The notes beneath the pieces are model-generated. The model had not been told where the DNA came from. It ran no database searches and saw only the letters and a list, made by a program, of their open reading frames with translations. Below, one piece after another: positions 45,113-51,607 of a stretch of DNA of 64,000 nucleotides (within the stretch, counting starts at the first letter, position 1; each line of letters opens with the position of its first letter). The position numbers were made by a program, and so were the translations under genes. The stretch is from assembly GCA_964588385.1 (NCBI GenBank), contig CAZPPG010000015.1, positions 1 through 64,000 on the forward strand, read 5' to 3'. This stretch comes from JAHBWV01 sp964588385 (GTDB taxonomy: Bacteria > Planctomycetota > Phycisphaerae > Phycisphaerales > UBA1924).

Positions 45113-45793
45113 ATGTCCCCGAACCCAAAGAAGCCCAAGCCCTTCGACGCCGACCGCGCCATGGCGATCTTCGACGACGGCCACTCGATTGAGGCCGCAG
45201 TGAAGCGAGCCGTCCGACAGGCCGTCGAATCCCACACCCCGCGCCCCTGCCCCGCCTGCGGCACACTTCAGCCATCCAACACGCCCCGTCCATCCGGGGC
45301 GATCCATCCACACAACGAGCCAACCGCCTTGTCCCTCCTCCGCCCGCGAAGCGGGCGTGCGATGGTTGCCAGCTCCAAGGCGCACCCCGGAGGGGTCGCC
45401 GCAGGGGCTGGTAGAGCCCCCCGCGCAGCGCCTTCCTTAGTGGAGCGGGGCGGACGCCCCCGACTCGAACGCGATGGCCACGCGGCTTCCTCTACGCCAC
45501 CTCATCACCGAGAACCTCCAAGGAATCCCCGCATGGGCGAATCCCTAAGCGACGCACGCACGCGCCGGGTCATCGAACAGGCCATCCGCCGCGCCGAGGG
45601 ATTCGTTCCACGTCGCATGCCCAAACTGACGAACGAGGATCGGATCGCGATTCTCCGCGATGGCCGCGCCATCGACATCGCCGCCGCCCGCGCTACCCGC
45701 GCCGCCTCCGAGTCCCACACCCCGCGCCCCTGCCCAACGTGCGGCACACTTCAACCGCCCATTCAACCCAACGCTCGCAAGGCGCATGCTTGA
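45113..45793 (+). CDS. Tandemly duplicated small ORF read as one frame
   Basis: The frame holds two related units. The first (from the ATG at 45113) reads FDADRAMAIFDDGHSIEAAVKRA then ESHTPRPCPACGTLQPSN. The second (inner ATG at 45533, AGGA eight bases upstream) reads LTNEDRIAILRDGRAIDIAAARA then ESHTPRPCPTCGTLQPPI. Even the bases before each ATG are alike. The stretch between them is Arg/Pro/Gly-rich and made of GC-rich repeats, so it is probably not protein-coding. The real gene may be only the second copy (86 aa, 45533-45793), with the first as a degenerate relic lacking its own stop. The CPxCG motif could bind zinc. Function unknown. Confidence 0.45.
   Translation: MSPNPKKPKPFDADRAMAIFDDGHSIEAAVKRAVRQAVESHTPRPCPACGTLQPSNTPRPSGAIHPHNEPTALSLLRPRSGRAMVASSKAHPGGVAAGAGRAPRAAPSLVERGGRPRLERDGHAASSTPPHHREPPRNPRMGESLSDARTRRVIEQAIRRAEGFVPRRMPKLTNEDRIAILRDGRAIDIAAARATRAASESHTPRPCPTCGTLQPPIQPNARKAHA
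45335..45476. repeat. GC-rich palindromic repeat block between the two ORF copies
   Basis: Short inverted repeats follow one another: CCCGC-GAA-GCGGG near 45342-45354, CCCCGG-AGGGG near 45384-45395, GGGGCT-GGTAGA-GCCCC near 45404-45420, and GGAGCGGGGCGGACGCCCCC near 45440-45463. The last recurs as GGAGCGGGGCGGACGCCCGC at 45795-45814 after the second ORF copy. This suggests the repeat was duplicated together with the ORF. Boundaries are approximate. Confidence 0.6.
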
Positions 45794-45905
45794 GGGAGCG
45801 GGGCGGACGCCCGCGACTCGTGCTTGTCTGCGCCTTCGCGCGCCGTGCCGCGGCCGCCCCCCCACCATCCCTTGAGGGCGCACGCAAGGCCCGGCGTTGC
45901 GCGCG

Positions 45906-47009
45906 CTATGGGGACGCGGCGAGAGGGTGCGGAGCAAGATGGGAGGGGGAAAGGGGGGAGGGGTCAAGAGTGGACGGGTCAGGGGCGGACGGGGCCGGCG
46001 CATCGGTGGCGAAGAAGGCGGCGATTTCAGGCGGAAGGAAGGCCAGGGCCTCCGGAGGGAGGGGCGCGTCGTCGTCGATGTCGGAGATGTCCACGCCGAG
46101 TGAGCGAGCGATGGCTTCAAGCTCCGCGGTCAGATCTTCGAGTGACGCGGGCGCGGGGGGATTTGCGGCATTGGGGGCGGCTTTGGGGGCGGCTTTGGGA
46201 GCGGCGTGGGGCGCGGCATTCCGCGCGGCGCCCGCGCCTGTTGCGTGGGTATTCGGCGCAGCGGGGGCCGCAGGGGCGGGGGTTGGAGCGAGGGCTGGCG
46301 CGGGCGTGCGGAAGGGCGCGGGTGCCGGGGCTGGGGCTGGGGCTGAGATTGGAGCTTGCGCGGGGGATCGGGACGGAACGGGGGCGGGTGCGGCCGAGTG
46401 AGCGCGCGATTGGGTGGGCGATGTGGGAGCGTGGCCGCGGGGATTTACGCTGGCGGGTTTAACGGGCGTTTGGCGCGGGCCCGCTGCGGGGGTTTGGCGC
46501 GGCGGGCTGATGGCTCGCGCGCGGGCGAGGTCATCATCGGAGACGGGGACGATTCGCGCGAGGCGGCAGAGATGGGAGGCGGCACGGAGGGCGAGACTCT
46601 GTCGTTGCAGCGCAAGACGGAGGGAAGCGAACGCAGAGGGCGCGGAGGAATCAGAGGAACGCGGAGCGGAAGGGGCATCGGCGGTCGGTGATGGCGGAGA
46701 AGAGGAAGAGGCGTCGGGGGCGTGTAGGAAGGTGTCGAGGATGGTGACGAAGGTCTGAACGGCGGCGTTGAGATTGAGAGCCGCGGACATGCGGACGTGG
46801 GTGTAGGCGCCTCGTTCGATGGTGAGCATGCGCTCTCGTGCGGCGGGGGTTGTGAGCCAGAGGGCGAGAGCCGCGAGAGGGACGCTGTGCTTGCGGGCGA
46901 CGGAGGCGAGGGAGTGTTCGGGTGAGGCCAGGTCGATGAGGAGGGCGTCGGCGGCGGCCGCGTCGGGGCGGAAGTCGAGGGAGGGGGATGGGGTGCTTGG
47001 GGCGACCAC
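45906..47009 (-). CDS. Ala/Pro-rich protein with N-terminal HTH-like domain
   Basis: 367 residues from a GTG at 47009. Residues about 20-65 (ADALLIDLASPEHSLASVARKHSVPLAALALWL) look like a helix-turn-helix of the kind used by small terminase or resolvase-like proteins, followed by a helical domain (FASLRLALQRQSLALRAASHLCRLARI). The rest is low-complexity Ala/Pro/Ser with APAPAP and APKAAPKAAP repeats, and a short acidic segment near the C terminus (LGVDISDIDDDAPLPPEALAF). The long tail is disordered. A DNA-binding role is only a guess. Confidence 0.62.
   Translation of the reverse strand: MVAPSTPSPSLDFRPDAAAADALLIDLASPEHSLASVARKHSVPLAALALWLTTPAARERMLTIERGAYTHVRMSAALNLNAAVQTFVTILDTFLHAPDASSSSPPSPTADAPSAPRSSDSSAPSAFASLRLALQRQSLALRAASHLCRLARIVPVSDDDLARARAISPPRQTPAAGPRQTPVKPASVNPRGHAPTSPTQSRAHSAAPAPVPSRSPAQAPISAPAPAPAPAPFRTPAPALAPTPAPAAPAAPNTHATGAGAARNAAPHAAPKAAPKAAPNAANPPAPASLEDLTAELEAIARSLGVDISDIDDDAPLPPEALAFLPPEIAAFFATDAPAPSAPDPSTLDPSPLSPSHLAPHPLAASP
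45941..45963 (+). other. G-quadruplex-forming motif
   Basis: Four G-runs of three or more bases separated by one to three bases (45941-45943, 45945-45949, 45953-45958, 45960-45963) on the plus strand. It lies within the 3' end of the Ala/Pro-rich gene, on its template strand. Confidence 0.55.
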
Positions 47010-47391
47010 GGTACGGCTAACGTACGGGCTGGTGGGACGTTTGTCAAGTGTTTATTTGGTAAAAAGAGTGACGGAGAAGGGAACGGGGGACGGAGAGAGC
47101 GAGTGGCGTGCGGCGCAGGGGGTGAGCCGGCGTGCAACATCTTCTCGGAGAAGTGGTTGTCCCAACCCGACACACGCTGGCCCGGCGCACGCCGCGGAGT
47201 CACGGCCCGCTCAAGCTCCCGCGCGGTCTGTCGATTGTGACAGGGACGGGGCGTCGTGGATCCGCAACACGGGGTGCAGGTATTGCATGGAGCCGGGGAG
47301 CGAGGACGGCGCCTGTACCGGTTCAATGGTGACAGCTTCGAGCCGTTCAGGCCGCGAGGATGTAATTGCGGGGGGGCGGTGGTGCGTGGAA
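47010..47391. other. Intergenic region with no supported gene
   Basis: About 380 bases between two minus-strand genes. The AT-rich stretch near 47039-47063 (…TGTTTATTTGGTAAAAAG…) is the most likely promoter region for the Ala/Pro-rich gene. A short inverted repeat CTTCTC/GAGAAG lies near 47143-47155. Frames crossing the region have shadow-like composition. Confidence 0.5.
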
Positions 47392-48036
47392 TCAGCGCCG
47401 GCGGCGTCTCACCATTCCGACGCTCATGAGCATCGCCATCGCGGCGCCGGGCGTGGGGAAGAGGTACATGTCGACCGGGATCGACTCGATCGTCACGGTG
47501 TGGAAGCCGCCGGTGCCGTCCGGCAGCGACGCGACGCTCATCGCGCCGCTTGCGTTCGTGTACACGCTGAGCGCCCCGTCGGGGCCGGTGAAGTTGGTGA
47601 GCGTCGGCTGGACAATGGAGTTGACGACGGTTGAGACATCGTGGTAGGTGAACGAGCCGAGGAAGGTGCCGGTGTATGAGCCGCCCATGCTGGGCGGGGC
47701 CTGCCCGCCCGCGAAGCCCGTGAGCGACACGCCCGTCGTTCCGTCGCTCGCGCCGAGCGGGAAGCCGGTTTCGTAGACGTCGCCGGTGTAGTACCCCTTG
47801 TCGTACCCGCCGATGTCGAAGCGGAACTCCGCGATGGAGAGACCCGACGCCACCTGCGAGTAGTCCGCGTAGATGTCCCACGTCATCGAGCCGCCCATCC
47901 ACATCGACGAGCCGTGCGGGACGAGCATGATGTGCAGGTTCCCAGCCGCCGCCGCGCCGAGCGTTTTGGCGCTGATCATGGCGATCGCGCAGCCGGTCCG
48001 CATCGCACCCAATCCACCCGTTGCTCGCGGTTCCAT
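47392..48036 (-). CDS. PEP-CTERM-like secreted protein
   Basis: About 214 residues from the ATG at 48036; no clear Shine-Dalgarno, so the start may differ. The N-terminal segment is only weakly signal-like (CAIAMISAKTLGAAAAG). The middle is beta-rich (MTWDIYADYSQVASGLSIAEFRFDIGGYDKG). The C terminus, FPTPGAAMAMLMSVGMV then RRRRR, has the PxPG, a hydrophobic stretch and a basic end, so it belongs with the other sorting-signal proteins here. Function unknown. Confidence 0.72.
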   Translation of the reverse strand: MEPRATGGLGAMRTGCAIAMISAKTLGAAAAGNLHIMLVPHGSSMWMGGSMTWDIYADYSQVASGLSIAEFRFDIGGYDKGYYTGDVYETGFPLGASDGTTGVSLTGFAGGQAPPSMGGSYTGTFLGSFTYHDVSTVVNSIVQPTLTNFTGPDGALSVYTNASGAMSVASLPDGTGGFHTVTIESIPVDMYLFPTPGAAMAMLMSVGMVRRRRR

Positions 48037-48161
48037 GCCCAAACATACTCCATGGCTGCGTGAACGCAAGCCCAGTGAGGCGGATTCTCGCCGCCGCGTG
48101 TGGTTTCATCTGGTCCGTACAATGACCGCTCTTCCATCCAACCCACTCTCGGGAGCCACCC

Positions 48162-48359
48162 ATGGCTAAGTCACAGAAGAAGGTCAAGAAGGTTGTTCGC
48201 GCGATCCCGAAGGACAAAGCCGCGGGCCCCGGCGCGGCAGACGCCTCCAAGGCCGCGGAGGCCCTTCCCAATCGCGGCCCGCGCGACTATGCCACCGACA
48301 AGTCCCTGAACCGCGGCATCGGCGGCCCCTCCGCCAAGGCGCCCCGCCGCGCCCACTGA
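48162..48359 (+). CDS. Small basic hypothetical protein, 65 aa
   Basis: ATG preceded by GGGAG at six bases. Lys/Ala/Pro-rich, starting MAKSQKKVKKVVRAIPKDKA and ending in KAPRRAH; probably disordered and possibly nucleic-acid binding. Its codon use is like its neighbours. No family recognised. Confidence 0.6.
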   Translation: MAKSQKKVKKVVRAIPKDKAAGPGAADASKAAEALPNRGPRDYATDKSLNRGIGGPSAKAPRRAH

Positions 48360-48403
48360 ATCCGCCGCATCGCCGTCGCCTCTGCTCGGAGCGATGGCAT
48401 GCA

Positions 48404-48709
48404 CTACGCCTCGCCCCCGTCCTCACGGGTCGCTTCTCTTACAACCTCCGCATCGCGCTCGCCGGACTTGTGGAACGACAGCCGCGCCTTGGTGTACTGC
48501 TCGGGTGAGACGTTGAGGTCCGGCTCGATCCCCTGCTGGTGCTGCGCGTGCAGGTGCTTCAAGAACGGCACGCACCACTGGCATCCCGTCCCCGCGCCGA
48601 AGCACTCGGAGAGCAGCGATGGCACCGACGGATTGTGCACGCGCAGGTACGTCCGCAGCTTCCGCAAGGAGACGCTGAAACACAGGCACACCTTGTCGTC
48701 GGGGTCCAT
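48404..48709 (-). CDS. BFD-like [2Fe-2S] domain protein
   Basis: 101 residues. Cysteines in the order CLC (about 8-10) and then CFGAGTGCQWC (about 36-46) match the bacterioferritin-associated ferredoxin pattern C-x-C…C-x2-C or a slight variant, where four cysteines hold a [2Fe-2S] cluster. Such proteins release iron from bacterioferritin or sit as domains in NifU and nitrite reductase. No bacterioferritin gene is adjacent. The C-terminal ~40 residues are charged and extra to the domain. It precedes, on its other side, rtcB in the same direction. Confidence 0.8.
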   Translation of the reverse strand: MDPDDKVCLCFSVSLRKLRTYLRVHNPSVPSLLSECFGAGTGCQWCVPFLKHLHAQHQQGIEPDLNVSPEQYTKARLSFHKSGERDAEVVREATREDGGEA

Positions 48710-48767
48710 GGGGGGAGTGTATGAGCAATGAACCCGGCCATAAGCCCCCGCCCGGCATCACACAGCG

Positions 48768-49907
48768 CTACACCCCCTTGAAGCTCACGAGCGGCACGAG
48801 CCGCCTGATCGTCCGTACCAAATCGCGCTGGGCCTTCAGAACGGGCCGAAGGTCGCGGTAGGCAGACGGCGCTTCGTCGCGAAGGCGATCGGCGAGCCGC
48901 CGATCGAATACGACCCTGTCGTACTGGCGTGCGACTTCTCGCGGACCGAATCGGCGGGCGGCAACCGACCGCGGCAGCGCCCGGCCCGCGCCGTGGGCGC
49001 ATGATTCCAGCGACGGCCCGTATCCAAGGCCGACAGCATGTACGCTGAACGTGGACGCGCTGCCCGCGATGAGAACTGGCTCGCCATCTCGTGCTCTCGC
49101 GGCGGACTTCCGGTGAACCACCAACTCCGCACCGGCATGGCGCTCTATCGCGATGGTGTTGTGCGGCGAGTCAACCATCGTCGAGGCTTCGACCGATGCG
49201 TGCGCAACCGCCGCCGCGGCCTCTGCCGCGATCGCAAGCAGCGCGGCCCGATTGGCCGATGCCCACTGCTGCGCGTGGAGCGCGTCGTTCAAGTAGGCAT
49301 CTCCCTGCGGCGTGCCTCGTTCGAGCCGGGCAACCCTGCGGTGCCAGGCCTTCGCACGCGAGGTGTGATGCTGATGGATGGCTTCCCCGAGGGCTCGCGA
49401 ACCGGAGTGAACCATGATCCAGATACGGTCGTCGCCGTCGCGCTGGAACTCAATGAAGTGGTTGCCGCGGCCCAGCGTTGCGAACTGGGCCCTGGTGATG
49501 CGTCGCCATTCGGAGTCCAAACTCGGCTCCGAGAGTGGCGATACCGGTCGCAGGTCATCACGATCGGAGCGATCACGGCGACGCAGCGTCTGGACGCGGG
49601 CGCTGAGTTGCTCCAGCAGTGATTCGAGAATCGAGGGGTCGCGGAATGAATCGGAGTCGCAGTCAAGGCGCGCAGTGGTGTAGCCGCACCCGATGTCGCG
49701 CCCGAGGGCGTCGGGATAGATGGCCGATTCCGTTGCGAGAACGGTCCCGTTGCAGACAAGGGAGCCGGCGTGGGCGTCGGGAAGGACGATCAGGCGTCGA
49801 ACGTCGGGGAGCGCGGCCATCAGATCGATCTGGCGTCTTGCGAGCGAATCAAGCGGGCCGGCGGGCCATGATGAGATGGGGGCGGATCCCGTGGCATCAT
49901 TCGCCAT
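48768..49907 (-). CDS. rtcB: RtcB-family RNA ligase
   Basis: 379 residues. Family motifs: LPDAHAG (42-48), DIGCG (71-75, metal-binding Cys74), GRGNHFIE (147-153), HSGSR (167-171), HNTIAIE (249-255), HRKSAARA (265-272) and ESCAHGAGR (301-309), whose His305 takes the GMP. The enzyme joins a 2',3'-cyclic phosphate or 3'-phosphate RNA end to a 5'-OH using GTP and Mn, in RNA repair. It is shorter than E. coli RtcB (408 aa) but complete in motifs; it resembles the RtcB2-like branch. It overlaps the RbfA-like gene by 11 bases. No archease or rtcA/rtcR gene is adjacent. Confidence 0.92.
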   Translation of the reverse strand: MANDATGSAPISSWPAGPLDSLARRQIDLMAALPDVRRLIVLPDAHAGSLVCNGTVLATESAIYPDALGRDIGCGYTTARLDCDSDSFRDPSILESLLEQLSARVQTLRRRDRSDRDDLRPVSPLSEPSLDSEWRRITRAQFATLGRGNHFIEFQRDGDDRIWIMVHSGSRALGEAIHQHHTSRAKAWHRRVARLERGTPQGDAYLNDALHAQQWASANRAALLAIAAEAAAAVAHASVEASTMVDSPHNTIAIERHAGAELVVHRKSAARARDGEPVLIAGSASTFSVHAVGLGYGPSLESCAHGAGRALPRSVAARRFGPREVARQYDRVVFDRRLADRLRDEAPSAYRDLRPVLKAQRDLVRTIRRLVPLVSFKGV

Positions 49908-50328
49908 CGTGCACCTCGCTCTCTAGCTGATCGCTCGGGGGCGGTGCGGCTTCAAACTCCAGGCGCGGCGCGCGCTTACGCGTGATGGCATGCGAGACCG
50001 CAGTGCGCAGCGCGGGCGAGCGGGACCCGACGCGCGCGAGAACGTCGAGACGCCCGAGACTCGCGTCTGCCCACGCGATATACACGCGCAGGCAACTGGC
50101 ATCGGGCGCGGGCTCGACCGCGGTGATCATCAGCCCGACATCTATGGCCCACGGCCACGAGGCGAACTCAAGATCGAGAGCCCGCATGGCCTGCTTACAG
50201 AGTGAGAGATCCTTGCGGTTTGCCTTGGAACGGGATTGGTCTTTGCGATCACGACGCGGATCGAGACCGTCTTCATCGTCGGGGCGAGCGCAGAGATCGC
50301 GCAAGCCCCGCATGGTGCGGCGCTTCAT
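49897..50328 (-). CDS. RbfA-like ribosome-binding protein
   Basis: 143 residues from the ATG at 50328 (GGAG 11 bases upstream). After a basic N-terminal segment, the domain reads ALDLEFASWPWAIDVGLMITAVEPAPDASCLRVYIAW and SPALRTAVSHAITRKRAPRLEFEAAP. This parallels RbfA's 'vtitrVevspDlr.AkVyvs…' and 'lR..la..l.lr..PeL.F', a KH-like fold that binds 16S rRNA during 30S maturation. The overlap with rtcB points to an RNA-handling pair. It is a divergent member; a second, canonical rbfA near infB may exist elsewhere in the genome. Confidence 0.68.
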   Translation of the reverse strand: MKRRTMRGLRDLCARPDDEDGLDPRRDRKDQSRSKANRKDLSLCKQAMRALDLEFASWPWAIDVGLMITAVEPAPDASCLRVYIAWADASLGRLDVLARVGSRSPALRTAVSHAITRKRAPRLEFEAAPPPSDQLESEVHDGE

Positions 50329-50614
50329 GTGCAGAACTACTCCGGGCGCGCGAGGCGATGCCTTTGCGCGGGGATCAATGGACGCGGATATCAACGCGGA
50401 GGGAGTGAGAACACCGAAGATCGACGGCTGGCCGCTCGCTTCACGTAGAAGTCGGGGCGTTCTCGGACGAATCCGTCCGAGCGATCGATCAGGCGTTCAG
50501 CGGCATGATGGAGTGGGTTGCACGCATATCAGAGTCTCCCGAAGAAGGGGATTCAATAGATTACATCAGCGAACGACGGAAGCAAGTCCAATCTCGAAGA
50601 ATGTTGGGCATGTC

Positions 50615-51421
50615 TCAGTCGCTGACTTGGTGAAGATGACCCAGTATCTCCAGCACGCCCTCCGCCTCCGGCTTGCTTGCCACGAAGTCCGCGTGCTTCT
50701 TCAACTCATCCTGCGCGTTGCTCGGGCAGGCGAACCACGCGACGTTCTCGCGGATTGCCATGTCGCTCGTTGTATCGCCGATCCCCGCCAGCCGCTCGCG
50801 TGTCAGGCCCGTGCGCTCCATCAAGCGCCTCACGCCGCTCCCTTTGCTCACGTGCGCCAGATCGCAGTTGATGTACAGCCACGTCATCGACACGCGCAGC
50901 GTCCACCCCTCGCGCGCGAAGACGCGCTCGATGTCCGGCATCAGCCCGCGCAGCACGTCCGTCACCGGGTGGTACAGCGAGATCGACGCCGCCTTCCCCG
51001 GCTGGATCGTCACGCCCCTGGGCCCCAGCTCGCGCCGCACCCAGCGCGTCCCTGCGGCCACCATCTCGAGGTGCCCATCCGTGATCGCAGGGTCCATGAG
51101 GTACTCGTTGGTTGCCGGGTCGTACATCCACACCCCGTTCTCGCAGACGATCGGCAGCGTGCGGTTCCCGATCAGGCGGCACATCGCCTCCGCAAACGGC
51201 TGGGGCCGTCCGGAACACAGCGTCACGGCCGGCCTGTCGCCGCGCTCCTGTGCCTCCCGGTTCCAGTGCGCGATGCGGGCCAGCGTGTGCGCATCCATCG
51301 GACCGGAGTGCTCCGGACTCAGGCAGCCGTCGATGTCGCAGACGATGGCAGCAAACCGGCGGGTCGCCCGGCGGGTCGCCGACCGAATCGAGGGGTTGGA
51401 TGGAGGAGCGGGATTGGTCAT
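50615..51421 (-). CDS. HAD-superfamily phosphatase (sucrose-phosphatase/Cof-like)
   Basis: 268 residues from the ATG at 51421; a longer frame upstream is possible but poor. Motif I is VCDIDGCLS (Asp29 and Asp31). The cap contains GVWMYDPATNEYLMDP. Motif III/IV is GSGVRRLMERTGLTRERLAGIGDTTSDMAI, where GDTTSD is typical of Cof/SPP-type type II HADs. It would hydrolyse a sugar phosphate or similar phosphomonoester in the cytoplasm. The adjacent intergenic stretch (about 50330-50614) shows no supported gene. Confidence 0.88.
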   Translation of the reverse strand: MTNPAPPSNPSIRSATRRATRRFAAIVCDIDGCLSPEHSGPMDAHTLARIAHWNREAQERGDRPAVTLCSGRPQPFAEAMCRLIGNRTLPIVCENGVWMYDPATNEYLMDPAITDGHLEMVAAGTRWVRRELGPRGVTIQPGKAASISLYHPVTDVLRGLMPDIERVFAREGWTLRVSMTWLYINCDLAHVSKGSGVRRLMERTGLTRERLAGIGDTTSDMAIRENVAWFACPSNAQDELKKHADFVASKPEAEGVLEILGHLHQVSD

Positions 51422-51607
51422 GAAGGGCCGATGGGGACGCGGGAAACGGTGGCACCGCGCCGAACTGGGGCAACGAACGCCCATGGGCGGACCGGCCGAC
51501 TGTAGGGATCGGGAAGCCAATGGCCGTGTGATACCGGGCAGGGGACCGGGCGTCGGGCTGGGCGCAGGACTTGGCGTGGGGGGGCGGGGCGGGTAGTCTC
51601 ATGGCCC

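Noticed and set aside
44974..45264. 96-codon minus-strand frame near the duplicated ORFs
   Set aside because: Antisense of the first ORF copy; the duplicated protein-level similarity is on the plus strand.
46445..48271. 608-codon minus-strand frame
   Set aside because: Crosses an intergenic region and overlaps two better-supported genes in another frame; composition is Pro/Arg/Ser nonsense.
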